A stretch of 64,000 nucleotides of DNA from Codonopsis lanceolata (GCA_013146195.2 CM028378.1:78459254-78523253), one strand, 5' to 3'. Shown: positions 43,303-54,034, counted from the stretch's first letter. The notes: a model not told the origin generated them from the sequence alone. Translations and numbers: made by a program.

Positions 43303-43906
43303 GCTGTAGCCATAACCGTTGGTAGAGAATCCTATTTATTCAGACTATGTTTTCTTGGGTGAGTTTGTTCAGGCGTGGGTGTGAGTATTATCTCTCTACC
43401 TATAAAAATAAAGGTAGTTTTTTTTTTAAAAAATTAACTAATAGATAAAACACACCTAATTGAATTAAGGTCAAATAAGTCAATTTGTTATAAGTAAAAA
43501 ATATGTATAAACATAAATAGCCTTAAATTTAATAAACTATTCACCATTAATAAATGACAAACAACTAAATTTGCATAAGATATACAATTCCATGAACAAT
43601 GAAATAATAATCTGGTCCCTCAACTTATACCTAACTTTAAATTAGGTCTAATCTTTTTGAATTCTATTCATTTTCTTTGATATGTTGATTTTTTTTTTGG
43701 TTGGATTTCCCCTTTTTATCATTACCATTACAAATGTCATCCAATATTTTTGTTATCCTTACTAAGTTGGAGGACCAAAAATTTATTTAAATCAAAAAAA
43801 AAATATGGTTCTACCTTTTTATATATGTTTAAGATTTTTTACTGAGATATTTGGGTAGATACTATTAGAAATATATATATATATATATAAGGTCTTAAAT
43901 ATAATA
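43303..43906. other. AT-rich intergenic DNA after MIR395, block A-prime
   Basis: Counterpart of 10293-10926; includes a short (AT)n run at 43870-43889. No gene is seen. Confidence 0.5.
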
Positions 43907-44142
43907 CTCCCTTCGTTTCTAAATAATTGTCATCTGTTTAAGAAAAATCAATTGATTGTATTATAAATATTGATGTAATGTGTGTTTCCCTTAATGCCCT
44001 TACACATGTAGTCATAATTAAAGTAAGTAGAAAAAATAAGGATAAAGTGGTAAAAATGTTTCCTAAAAAAACTGTGAAAGATGATAATTATTTTAAAACG
44101 AACAAAAAAGGAAAGGGGAACAATTATTTAGGAACGAGGGAG
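43907..44142. mobile_element. Stowaway MITE, block A-prime
   Basis: Same insertion as 10927-11178 with TA flanks; about 16 bp shorter because of a small internal deletion after gtcatctg. Confidence 0.92.
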
Positions 44143-44480
44143 TATATTATTAAGTTTTCAAATTTAACAAATTACTCACCATTAATTAAGGTATAACAAG
44201 TAAATTTGTCATACACTAATCAATTATATGAATAATTAAATAATAATTTGATCATTCGAGTTGTTGTTATTTTATGCTACATCCTATATTTTGGAATACT
44301 ATTCATTTTGTCTCATATGTCGATTTTTTTTATTAGATTCCCCCTCCTATCATTTACTTACACAATGTCGTCAGATATTTTTTATTATGATGAAAATACC
44401 CTTACTATGTCAAGATACTAAAATATTATTTGAATCTAAGACATAATATGGTCTTACTTTTTTAAATATGTTTGGAAAAA

Positions 44481-45821
44481 ACATTATTAGACGTTTATGA
44501 AAAGTTGTAACTATAATAATGAATTTGTTGGTAAGTATCGAGATACTAAACATATATGTAGCATGTTTATTAATTATCCATGAATAAAATACGATAAATG
44601 TGTAAAAAAAGGTGACATTATATAAAGATGATGAAGAAAAAAAGAGAACCCAGTTGATAAATTTATGCGTTTTCTTAGAGAAAAAAACTAAAATCTATAG
44701 TTTACTTATTTGAAATTTTGGGAGCAGCATTAAAAACTACTTCATCCGCCCAAAATAAATGTCTATCATTAAAAAAAAATAGGGTTTAAGAAACACAATT
44801 AATAATGTGCTATATAATGTGTTGAGAAAAAAAATACCCATCTCTTTCTTATTATTTTTTGTTTTGTTTTTGGATAAAAGTGGTTAGGATTAGCATTAAT
44901 TGAGTCTCACTATTCAAAATAAGTGGGTTTCTAGGGTATGTCATATTGATATCAATGAATTTATTAGGGTATATTAACAAGAATGGTAGATCAATTACTA
45001 TCAAAAAAAGTCTTTAGTAACATTACTTGGGATATCCAAAATTGAAAGTAGAAATACTTATCCGGGACAGAGGGAGTAAAATATTGGTCCCTAAGTTATA
45101 GGTCTTACAAACAAACCACTGTTACTAACCACAAATAACTGGTTTCCATACCCTAAACCCATTAGAATATTTTACTTCTTTCCAAAACTAGGTTCCGAAC
45201 CCCTTACCTCTTTTGGCATTCATCACTTGCTTACTCTTTTCCATGTATAAGACCTAAGGTGGTTACATGTGTGAATCTCTCTATTCCTCTCCCTTGGCTA
45301 GCTATCATGTTTCTTTTAATCTACCACGACTCTCCTTTAATTGAAACAAATTGTCACCTATCGACATATCGACATCCTTTCAAGTAGTCTCATCCTAAAT
45401 CAAGATTCTCTCCTTGTTAGTGATTTGAAATTGAAAGAGGATAGCTAGCAACTAAGAAGACAGAGATGTTTGAGGAAAGTAGTTTGACTAAACGGAAGTT
45501 AAAAAGATTATATTTTTTCCATTTGAACTAGCGAGGTGACCATGTTTCTTAATGGTGGTAATGGTGGTGTTGGTGGCTGCAGTGATGGTGGTGGTGGTTA
45601 GGGCAGTTGTGGCGGTGATTATAAGAGTGAAAGTGGTGGCGGTAATTGTAGGGATGCCAATGGTGGTATAGGTGAAATACAATGTTAGATTTTCAAATCA
45701 TCAAATTTTCAAATATTCATATGAGTTTCGATTTCAAATTTTCAAACTTTAAAATTCTAAACAATGAACTTGGGTCTAAATAGTGAAATTTAAGGTTGTA
45801 GTGGTGGTGGGTTTATAAATG
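44481..45821 (+). repeat. Local tandem repeat unit R1, block A-prime
   Basis: Counterpart of 11516-12935 without the SINE. It is cut at 45821, where L1 sequence begins in the middle of the repeat (after aaatgatgg). Confidence 0.8.
44740..45076. mobile_element. Stowaway-type MITE inside R1, block A-prime
   Basis: Same insertion as 11776-12084; TA flanks at 44738-44739 and 45077-45078. Confidence 0.88.
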
Positions 45822-45822
45822 A

Positions 45823-46792
45823 TGGCATCATTATTACTCTCATAAGCAATCTCTTTAGCCAACACCTCATCTTCAGCCTGCTTTACTGCTTGAAAGACAT
45901 TTCTGAAGACATCTTTGTTCCAGGATTTAAGAGCTGCTTTCACTGCCCTCAAGTTACAAGAAAAATGGGCCATTGCGCTGCCCCCCGAAAAATTGTTCCA
46001 AGTTGCCTTTACCACATCAAGAAACTGAGGGTGGGACGTCCAAGGGTTCAGAAACCGAAAAGGCCTCGGTTTAGACTCCTGCTGAACCACAATAGAAACC
46101 AAAAGGGGCGAGTGGTCTGAGCATGTTCGATTTAGATGATCATTCGTCGTCAAAGCAAAACGAGAATTCCAATTTGCATTACAAACATTTCTGTCAATAC
46201 GTTGGAAAATGGTAGCCAAGTCGTCTCGATGATTACTCCAAGTGAATTTGCTCCCAGAAAAACCGATATCTGTCAAACTCGAGGCATTAAGACAAGATTG
46301 AAATTCCGCGGCACCTTGTCGATCCCACCCAAGACCTCCGAGCTTTTCGTGAGAAGCCAAAATAATGTTAAAATCGCCCCCTACCAACCAAGGAATATCC
46401 GAAAATTCACTGCTCAGATCAATGAGATCATTCCAAAGATCTTGACGCTCCAAAGTTGAGCACTTAGCATAAACCGATGTAATATGAACTGGTTGAGACC
46501 ACGTAAAGTGTTTGACTTGAAGGGTCATATGTTGCGCAGAATCTTGGATGACCTGACAAGTAAAAGCGGATTTAGCCAAAATCCAAATTGTGTTAGCTAC
46601 ATTATAGAAGAAATGACGACATTTAAGTCGACGAGCAATTAAAGAAATTTTCGACTTATCTATCTTTGGTTCGCAAATGGAGATAAATTGAAGCTGGTGC
46701 AGTTTAAATAACTTTTTGAGACGAGTGACCGTGGAGTCATTTCCCACTCCCCTAAGGTTCCAAAACAAACAATTAATCGTCATTACAAACAT
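45823..46792 (-). pseudogene. LINE ORF2, endonuclease domain only
   Basis: Starts within the end of ORF1 (overlap about 20 bp); MTINCLFWNLRGVGN at the N-terminus is the usual plant L1 ORF2 start. APE-type endonuclease motifs: ICEPKI (catalytic Glu), WLVGGDFNIIL, SDHSPLL. About 315 residues are open without stops, through YESNND, then chimeric residues from the R1 repeat. The reverse transcriptase and C-terminal domains (about 900 residues more in relatives) are absent. The endonuclease nicks target DNA to prime reverse transcription. Confidence 0.93.
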
Positions 46793-48386
46793 TGGAGCTG
46801 TTACCCATTTGAGACTTAGCGTGCTGAGAAGATCTTGTGTTTCTTGTCGATTGACGCGGCTGCTTCCGAAAATTTCTCTTAGACTTTGGAACCTCCAGAT
46901 TTAAAGCTTCAGAAGGAATATCCTCGGAATCAGAAACTTCCTCTTCGCAAGTCTGCAAAGCCGCAAATTTATTTGGAGATAAAGAGATAGGGTCATTATT
47001 CCGAGAGTTAGCAAGGTTTTCCATTCCCACTGGAATCTGAGTGTCATGGGAAGCCGAGATCTTGTCATTTACGACGGGAGAATTATCGGTTGCCTTCTGC
47101 TTTAAGTAATCTTTGGCTTGAGTAGCAGTATTTTTGTCCGACGACTGCTGATTATTGTTAGTGGCCGTAGCAACTGGATCGACCACCTCCTCAACTAAAA
47201 TTACATTTACTGGATCAGCCTTAGAATTGCTTGAATCTTCAAGGATTGAGTCCAAAATATTAATGACGGGAGTGGGAGGTTTAGGAGCACTGGCATAGAC
47301 ATCATCCTTGTGAGGAGCAACATTACCCGATGGAGGAGGAACTTTATCATTGACATTGTCAGCCTTAGGGTTGCTTGAATCTTCAAGGTTATTATTAGAA
47401 TCCAAGTCAGTATTGACGGGATTAGAAGATTTAGGAGCACTAGCAGTTTCGCCATCATTTTTATGAGCAACCTTTGCGGGACTATCATTAACTGGAGGAG
47501 GGTTTGAAAGAACCACCTTAGGCCGCCACTGAACATTAGGGTTGTCTTGAACTTGGTTAGGGTTTCCTTGAGTTTGCATTGGTGGCTGATCGGCTACCGT
47601 TTCCTTTCCTTTTGCCGTCTGTTTTAGATAGAATTTACACGAGTGGCCATCATGCCCTTGTCGATGACAATAAGAGCAATACAAAGGAAGACGTTCCGCT
47701 TCGACTGGTTGCCAAAAACCATCAGAAGGCCCACACTCGATCCAGATCCGGCCAGGGAGGGGTTGCAGGAGATTAACTTCAATGCATATTCTGGCTACAC
47801 TTGGGCGGGAGAGATTGCAGTTGGGGTGTCGATTATGAGTGGCTTACCTATTAAGTTAGCCAAAGATAATAGAGCTTGTTTATTGAACAGGTAAATAGGA
47901 AGGTGAGGAAGCGCAAACCAGACAGGAACGATGGGGCTCTCAACATCAGGCCGAAAAGAGGGAGTCCACTTGAATACGCGCATTGGGAACGAACCCACGA
48001 ACCATTGGTCCTTTATCCACAACCGCTGAAAATCTGCTTCGTGATGAGTATGGATTAAGATATGTTTCTGATCCAAATGGCCTATTGAGACTGCCGCTTT
48101 TAATCCGAAGGTGAGAAACTCCTTTCGCAAGGTGTCCATAGTTGGCCGGCCATGGGAGAATTTACCAACAAGGGTAAGATTGAAAGGTTTAGAGAGGGTG
48201 TCAATAAGAGAGGGAGAGAGCTTTAGGGCCGGTTCACCCTTAAATGTTGAAGGAGGGATGATAGGGAAATCAGATTGAGTAGGAGCCGTGGAAGACAAGA
48301 TTTCCGCAAAGGATTTTTTGGCTGTGGGGGACTGAGGCGGCGGGGGAGGACTCCCGTCCGGAAGGTTCACGGCCGGAGCCGCATCC
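46773..48386 (-). pseudogene. LINE ORF1 (DUF4283 plus CCHC nucleic-acid-binding protein)
   Basis: The likely start is the Met at 48384-48386 (MDAAPAVNLPDG). The N-terminal half carries a DUF4283 domain (LVGKFSHGRPTMDTLR, WFVGSFPMRVFKWTP, LPHLPIYLFNK). After a frame change near 47797, where two extra bases (GTGTA instead of GTA) create a stop, comes a zinc knuckle CSYCHRQGHDGHSC (about 47642-47683) and a long low-complexity Asn/Ser/Pro tail. This protein is thought to coat LINE RNA. Apart from that one frameshift the whole ORF is open, so the copy is young. Confidence 0.9.
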
Positions 48387-48545
48387 ATGCCAAGACGGCT
48401 CAAACCTGCTAACCCTAGGGAAATCTTTGAGAGAGAATTCTCATGTGAGCACTTGCCATTTTTCATTACTATTTTTAACGCCCGAAAAAGTGGGTCAAAT
48501 AGTGAAATAGTGTATGAAAGTGAGACGCTTCTTAGGTTGGAAAAG

Positions 48546-49352
48546 ACATTATTACAGATATACGAAAAATTGTAACTATAATAATATATTTCTTGGTGAA
48601 TATCATGATATTAAGCAATAGTGTAACGTGCTTAGTAATTACATGTGATTAAATAAGCTAAGAGAAAAAAGTTAAGGAAAGGTACTATAATGTCAAGAAG
48701 ATGAAGAAAAATGGAGAACTTAGTTGACAAATCTGTTCATTTTGTTAGAGAAGAAAGCTAAAATCTATTGTTTACTCCTTTGAATTTTCAGACGACTACA
48801 AACAGCCTTAAAGACAATAATATTGGTACCTAAGTTATACATCTTACAAAAAAAAAAAAACCCATTGCACTAACCACAAATAACTGAGTTCCTTATCTAA
48901 ACCCATCAGAATATTTTACTCATTTCCTTAATTGGGTTCCAAACCCCCAACTTCTCTTGTTCTTCACCTGCTTACTCCTTTTGATACTACCTAAGGATGT
49001 TAGCCAAGAGAATCATTCTATTTTCCTCCCCTGACTATCGACGTTCTTTTTTTCTACCACAGCTCTCCTTTAATTGAATGAGAATGTCACCTACTGGTAT
49101 ACATTTAAATAGTCACATACTAAAATTAGATTCTCTCATTGCTTAGTGATCTGGCACCAAAGGAGGAAAGCGACTAATAAGAGAGTGATGTTCGAAGTAA
49201 GAAGTCCGACTAAGCGAAAGTTAAAGAGATTGTATTTCTCCGTTTGAGCAAGACGATGTGAATATGTTTGTTGGTGTGCGGTAGTATTGGTGATGGCAGT
49301 GGTGAAATTTAAGTTTGTGGTATGATGGTTTTTGCAAATGGGTTACTTTTAA
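48546..49352 (+). repeat. Local tandem repeat unit R2, block A-prime
   Basis: Counterpart of 13417-14298; leads into the second polypurine tract. Confidence 0.8.
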
Positions 49353-49354
49353 GT

Positions 49355-50132
49355 GAAGAAGAAGAAGAAGAAAAAGAAGAAGAAGAAGGAGAAGGAGGAG
49401 AAGAAGAATGAGGAGAAGAAGAAGGAGGAGGAGGAGGAGGAGAAGGAGGAGGGGAAGAAGGAGGAGAAAAAGAAGGAGGAGGAGAAGAAAGAGGAGGAGG
49501 AGAAGAAGGAGGAAAAGAAGGAGAAGAAGAAGAAGAAGAAGAAGAAGAAGAATGAGAAGAAGGAAAAGGAGATGAAGGAAAAGGAGAAGGAGGAGGATGA
49601 GAAGAAGGATGATGAGAAGAAGAAAGGGGAGGAGAAGGAGGAGGAGGATGATGAGGAGGAGGGGGAGGATAAGGAGGAGGAGTAGAAGGAGGAGGGTGAG
49701 GAGGAGAAGAAGGAGAAGGGGAAGAATGAGAAGAAGAAGAAGAAAAAGAAGAAGGAGGAGAAGAATGAGGAGAAGAAGAAGGAAGAGAAGAAGAAGGAGG
49801 AGGAGGAGAAGAAGGAGGAGGAGAAGAAAGAGGAGGAGAAAAAGAAGGAGAAGGAGGAGAAGAACAAGGAGGAGGAGAAGAAGAAGAAGAAGAATGAGAA
49901 GGAGAAGAAGGGGAAGGAGGAGGAGGAGGAGGAGGAGGAGGAGAAGGAGAAGAAGAAGAAGAAGAAGAAGAAGAAGAAGAAGAACAACAACAACAAGACG
50001 AAGAACAACAACAAAAAGAAGAAGAACAACAACAACAACCACATGAAGAACAACAACAACAAGTAGAAGAAGAAGAAAAAAGAACAACAACAACAACAAG
50101 AACAATAACAACACGAAGAAGAAGAAGAACAA
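49355..50132. repeat. Long GAA/GGA polypurine tract, block A-prime
   Basis: About 630 bp of GAA/GGA units, then about 150 bp of mixed AAC and GAA units. Longer than the tract in A and different in internal order, so it has been reshaped since duplication. The long poly-Leu, poly-Phe/Ser and poly-Arg/Lys frames here are artefacts. Confidence 0.92.
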
Positions 50133-50580
50133 CACTACAACAAGAAAGGCCTTTAACAACATTTCTAAAACATTGTAATAGATCTTTTACAACGTTTTGT
50201 AAAACGTTGTGTTAGGCAACGTTGTAATAGGCCCCCCTTTTTACAACGTTTTAAAAACGTTGCAAAAAGTCTATTACAACGTTTTTAAAACGTTGCAAAA
50301 AGTCTATTACAACGTTTTAAAAACATTGCAAAAAGTTTATTACAACGTTTTTAAAACCTTGCAAAAAGTCTTGTACAACCTTTAAAAAAACCTTGCAAAA
50401 AAGTCTATTACAACGTTTTAAAAACGTTGCAAAAAGTCTAAAACAACGTTTTTAAAACGTTGCAAAAAGTCTATTACAACTTTTTAAAAATGTTGCAAAA
50501 AGTCTATTACAACATTTTAAAATGTTGCAAAAAGTCTATTACAACGTTTAAAAAACGTTGCAAAATCTATTTTTCAAAAA
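50133..50580 (+). mobile_element. CACTA-type terminus with 33-bp fold-back subterminal repeats
   Basis: Starts cactacaacaagaaaggcct, a CACTA-like terminal repeat, at the end of the AAC tract. It is followed by about 11 copies of a roughly 33-bp unit (acaacgttttaaaaacgttg plus caaaaagtctatt), each with an internal inverted repeat aacgttt/aaacgtt. No opposite terminus is found before 51562, so the element is incomplete, or its far end lies in the deleted part. Confidence 0.6.
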
Positions 50581-51008
50581 AAAAATTAAATAGCAAGTTT
50601 GTTCCAATTTTGAACCCCCCCCTCACTTAGCACAAACAGGTATGCAATTTCATCAAGGGGTACTTATCAATTTTGTTGTTAGAGCAGATTACATTCCATG
50701 AAAGGCAGCAAAAGATAATAATGAGTGCTATTATTATCCCGAAATGAAAAACCTCGTAGAGATACTGAGTGCTTTTCAGCAGACTACCTTTTAAGAGTTA
50801 ATTCCATATTCTTAAAATCCATTTGGCCTGTTTGACCCCATACCTGTTAGCTTCATTCTAGAAGATGCATTGTGCCTATCATTCTTATTGAATAACCAAA
50901 AAAAATTAGTAGACTCCAAAACCGGTCACTAGCAGTTTAAACAATAATACATTTAGAAAGATGTCTCACCAGGCACTAACGGTTTAAACAACAGTACCAG
51001 AATCCTTC
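50581..51008 (-). other. Possible 3' untranslated part of the captured gene, otherwise unassigned
   Basis: AT-rich with no open frame; absent from block A. It lies just downstream (minus strand) of the coding exon at 51009-51275. Confidence 0.4.
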
Positions 51009-51275
51009 CTACTGCCAAGATGGATGCTTGTAGCTAAGCCAATCTCCATCCCATCCACCATCAGGCTCCTTTCGCTTCAATACCCCACAACCTACTATCT
51101 GCTGAAACATCTTTAATTGCTCCTCCGCCAGGGCTTGTGATCCAGTAATACTCAACTATCTGGGTATGCTTGAAATAGCAAAGACTGGCTCTTTAAATTA
51201 ACTAATCCACGCTTCTTATTGTTCCTTTTAGGGTGGTGCTCCTTGAGCCAAAGCTGAAGCATCTAAATATATTAC
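51009..51275 (-). pseudogene. Terminal exon of an unrecognised host gene (captured or transposed)
   Basis: Minus strand: after an acceptor-like tttctag, an 89-codon frame runs to a TAG at 51009-51011. Text: YLDASALAQGAPP, FKEPVFAISSIPR, LAEEQLKMFQQIVGCG, DGGWDGDWLSYKHPSW. Four internal stops (TAA, TAA, TAA, TAG) sit where Gln codons would fit, without any frameshift. That suggests C-to-T decay of a once-normal exon. A second exon-like patch (VLNRFQDADAVGDKTEEVE) lies upstream at about 51351-51430. I do not recognise the protein. It is absent from block A and lies between a CACTA end and the EF-Tu element. Confidence 0.5.
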
Positions 51276-51899
51276 CTAGAAACAAATTTATCATTTTAAA
51301 GCAAATGCAAGTTTACCAATACAGGCACGGTTAGAGCAAGATCAAGGACATGCCACATTTTCCACTTCCTCAGTTTTATCACCAACAGCATCAGCATCTT
51401 GAAAACGGTTCAGAACATGCACTAACAATTAAGGGGAAAATGTGATATCAAATTGGAGGATATCCAAATTTGGGTAAATACGAAAAATTAACTGTCATTT
51501 ACGAGAAATCACGAAAAGCATATTCATTAGCGATGAAAAGTAAAGAGGGGTTGGAAGGTAGGTGATAAGAGTAGAATTTAGAAGGGATCAAATGAGAGTT
51601 CAAGAAGGAACAAATAGTAGAATTAGAGAGATAAACTTTGAGTAATTTTCCTTATGCTTTATTAATGTAGTGTTGGCTATTTATAATAGCCTTTGCGAAA
51701 AACAAACAAATGCCAAGAACTAAGAATTCGACGTAGTGACTCCACTACATGCACTTCACTAACTAACATGCATTTGATTAACTAACCATGATCTCCACTA
51801 ATTAACTTGATGCCTAAGAACTAACTAACATAATACACCACTAACATATGGCACCCATTATGTAACCATATCATTCCTCCCTCCTTAATCATCCTTGTC

Positions 51900-52115
51900 C
51901 ACAAGGATAAAGTCCAGAGTCGTCATTGGGAACAGGACCGTTGGTGCTGAAGGCGAAGAGAGTAGCACTGGCCATTTGGGTGGTGGTAATCATGTTCTTG
52001 ACGTAGTTAGCGTGTCCGGGGCAGTCAACATGGCTGTAGGGTCGGCTAGCAGTCTCGTACTCCACGGTGGTGATCATAATAGTAATACCTAGAGCCGTTC
52101 TTTGGGAATAGCATT
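51900..52115 (-). pseudogene. Captured EF-Tu gene fragment, readable copy
   Basis: The minus-strand frame reads GITI, then TVEYETASRPYSHVDCPGHA and NYVKNMIT, then QMA and NGPVP. This is the switch I end, strand and G3 (D-C-P-G-H) region of organellar/bacterial-type elongation factor Tu; eEF1A would have DAPGHRDFIKNMITG. About 60 residues are present. The P-loop (G1), NKxD (G4) and domains II-III are absent, so it cannot bind GTP. C-ending codons are frequent, unlike the AT-rich flanks and in keeping with a nuclear gene for plastid EF-Tu. It lies in the interior of the LTR element, sense to it. Confidence 0.85.
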
Positions 52116-52119
52116 GAGT

Positions 52120-52430
52120 TCAATAGATTTATTGACAACGTGGGAACAAGAGTTGAGAGAGGATATTATAGGTAAGGGAGGATAATGATCAATGGATTGG
52201 TTGCAGATAATTGTAGTAGTGGTGTGGGTAGAGGCATCCCCTCTGGAAAAGGAATTGATGTCGATAGTGTTGGGGGTTTGAGTATGGGAAGCTTGCAACG
52301 CTTGCAATTCAGTAAGCACTGTTTGCAAAGTTGAATTGATTATGAGGAAGTTGGATTCGTGTTGGGCCAAGGCTTCGTAAACCTCGCTATGAAACTCAAC
52401 ATTTGATTTTTTCCAAATGTCCTTGATTGG
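52120..52430 (-). pseudogene. Gag-like N-terminal relic of the short LTR element, block A-prime
   Basis: After the primer site: YEALAQHESNF, LQTVLTELQALQAS, then a Thr-rich stretch. Matches 15590-15900; no capsid core is present. Confidence 0.55.
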
Positions 52431-52809
52431 AACCTGGCTCTAATACCACTAATAAAAGTAGAATTTAGAAGGGATGAAATGAGAGTTCAAGAAGGAAGAA
52501 GTAGTAGAATTATAGAGATAAACTTTGAGTAAGTTTCTGTATGTTTTATTAATGTAGGCTATTTATAATAGCATTTGCGACCAACAAACAAATGTCGAGA
52601 ACTAAGAATTCGGGGTAGTGACTCCACTACATGCACTTCACTAACTAATATGCATTTGACTAACTGACCATGATCTCCACTAATTAACCCATTATCTCCA
52701 CTAATTAACTTGATGCCAAAGAACTAACTAACATAATACCCCACTAACAATATGGCACCCATTATGTAACTGTATCAGTAGGGGGTGATGAAGAACACAT
52801 GTCTCTTCA

Positions 52810-54034
52810 TGTTGACCCTCATAGGTTCTAGATTTGGTTGAGTCATCTTCTGATTCTATTGTACAGTGGCTAATAGGTCTGCGTACCGATTAGTGTGGCA
52901 ACTATCTTAGAATCAAGGTTGTTTAGAACTTTTAGTGTTAGTTAGGCACGGATCAGCAGACTTCAACAAAGCCTTGGAAGAACAGCAGACTTGGAAGTCT
53001 GCTCAAGAGGAAAAAATCAAGACTAGCCAAAACTTGGAATTATGTCACATAACGTCTTATTTAGATATTTTTGAAATATCTAGTCAAAATATCTTCATCG
53101 GATGTCTCTCCAAAGAAGTCAACTATATACAGACAATTGTCCAGTCTGTCTCTTGAAACATGAAGTCTGAAGACATTACCTCTTTTGGCTAAGAAGACTT
53201 TCACAGCAGCAACGTCTGCAACCTAAAACCTTACTCTATTCGGGAATGTCTTCTCTGCAAACACTGCATCTCTGATGACTGTGCCGCATACATCCCCAAA
53301 AGCGTCGAATTGCATTCAATATGCAATAGAACGTTGGACACAGTCCCCTCTGTCTCAGTCCAACGGTCCAAAAGATCTCTCTGGTATTTATTCAAGTTTT
53401 GAAGATCTTAAAACATAACTCTTGCGCATTAAACATTCAAGCTTCATCTTCAACACTCAAGCATTCAAGAGATCAAAAGGACAAGAACTAACACTTCACC
53501 AAACTTCCTGAAGCTATAGATCTGCCAGTTTTTACTCCATTTCAGCTTCATCTAGTTTGCTTTTAAAAAAATGTTCTTTACTTTAGCACGTGAGAGAACA
53601 ATTAATCATTGATTGTTTCTCTCACCATTATACACTTGGTTGAAAACTCATTTTGTACACGATCCATTAGAGATCTTACTTATAAACCTAGTGGATAAAC
53701 AAGTGCACCTTTTAAAATCCAAAGCTAACCACTTTGGTAGTGGACGTAGTACTATTCACGGTACGAACCACTTCTAAATTATGTGTACTGTCTAATCTGT
53801 TTCTATCTTTCTATTAACTGCTGCTACTTATCTTAGTTCACTACTGAATCTGTGCTATACTAGAGCAGCTTATCAGTCAGTTCAGAACTTCTTTAGTTTT
53901 CCGCTGCATTAACACTTCTAGTAAAATCTCTTTAAGAAATCTTTCAAAAGTGTTTCGAAAAGTTTTTATAAAAACGCAACTAGGCTATTCAACCCCCCCT
54001 TCTAGCCTAGATTGAGCCTATTTCGGGACCAACA
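52810..54034 (+). repeat. 5' LTR of the Sirevirus
   Basis: tgttgaccctcatagg to gggaccaaca, 1225 bp. It aligns with 61251-61928, with scattered differences and a dense cluster at 53205-53370 against 61640-61800. Confidence 0.95.

Larger units (their letters stand above)
45822..48436 (-). mobile_element. L1-type LINE, 5' half only
   Basis: On the minus strand: a short leader, ORF1 (DUF4283 and CCHC domains), then ORF2 through the endonuclease domain, ending abruptly before reverse transcriptase. No 3' UTR or poly(A) exists. Right junction: aattctcatgtgag is shared with block A (13305 region). Left junction: aaatgatgg of the R1 unit. Compared with A, 396 bp (12908-13303) are missing. LINEs normally lose the 5' end, so this 3'-less form implies later deletion or a repair patch rather than simple insertion. 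Confidence 0.9.
51563..52777 (-). mobile_element. Short non-autonomous LTR retrotransposon with EF-Tu fragment, block A-prime
   Basis: Counterpart of 15049-16248. 5' LTR 52450-52777, 3' LTR 51563-51873; primer binding site (minus strand TGGTATTAGAGCCAGG, 52432-52447) next to the 5' LTR; polypurine tract aaggagggaggaa before the 3' LTR; target-site duplication gtagg at 51558-51562 and 52778-52782. The interior (51874-52449) has the gag-like relic and a better-kept EF-Tu piece. Confidence 0.92.
21552..52809 (+). repeat. Block A-prime: right copy of the duplication, swollen by nested insertions
   Basis: This is the second copy of block A. It is about twice as long because it gained an Athila element (21697-28234), a segment holding a MITE and a CACTA remnant in place of A 5181-6363 (32859-39300), an L1 piece in place of A 12908-13303 (45822-48436), and a CACTA-type end plus host gene fragment (about 50133-51500). 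It also lost 333 bp of gag relative to A (A 1489-1821). Homology stops at 52809, where a Sirevirus LTR begins. The continuation of block A (16284 onward) is expected beyond the right edge of the window. Confidence 0.92.

Noticed and set aside
49221..50162. 313-codon poly-Leu frame and overlapping Phe/Ser, Lys/Glu and Arg frames
   Set aside because: Same polypurine artefact in block A-prime.
96..52809. Blocks A and A-prime as two copies of one giant transposon
   Set aside because: No terminal repeats or target-site duplication flank the blocks as wholes, and many unrelated elements are nested inside in identical order. Segmental duplication is simpler.
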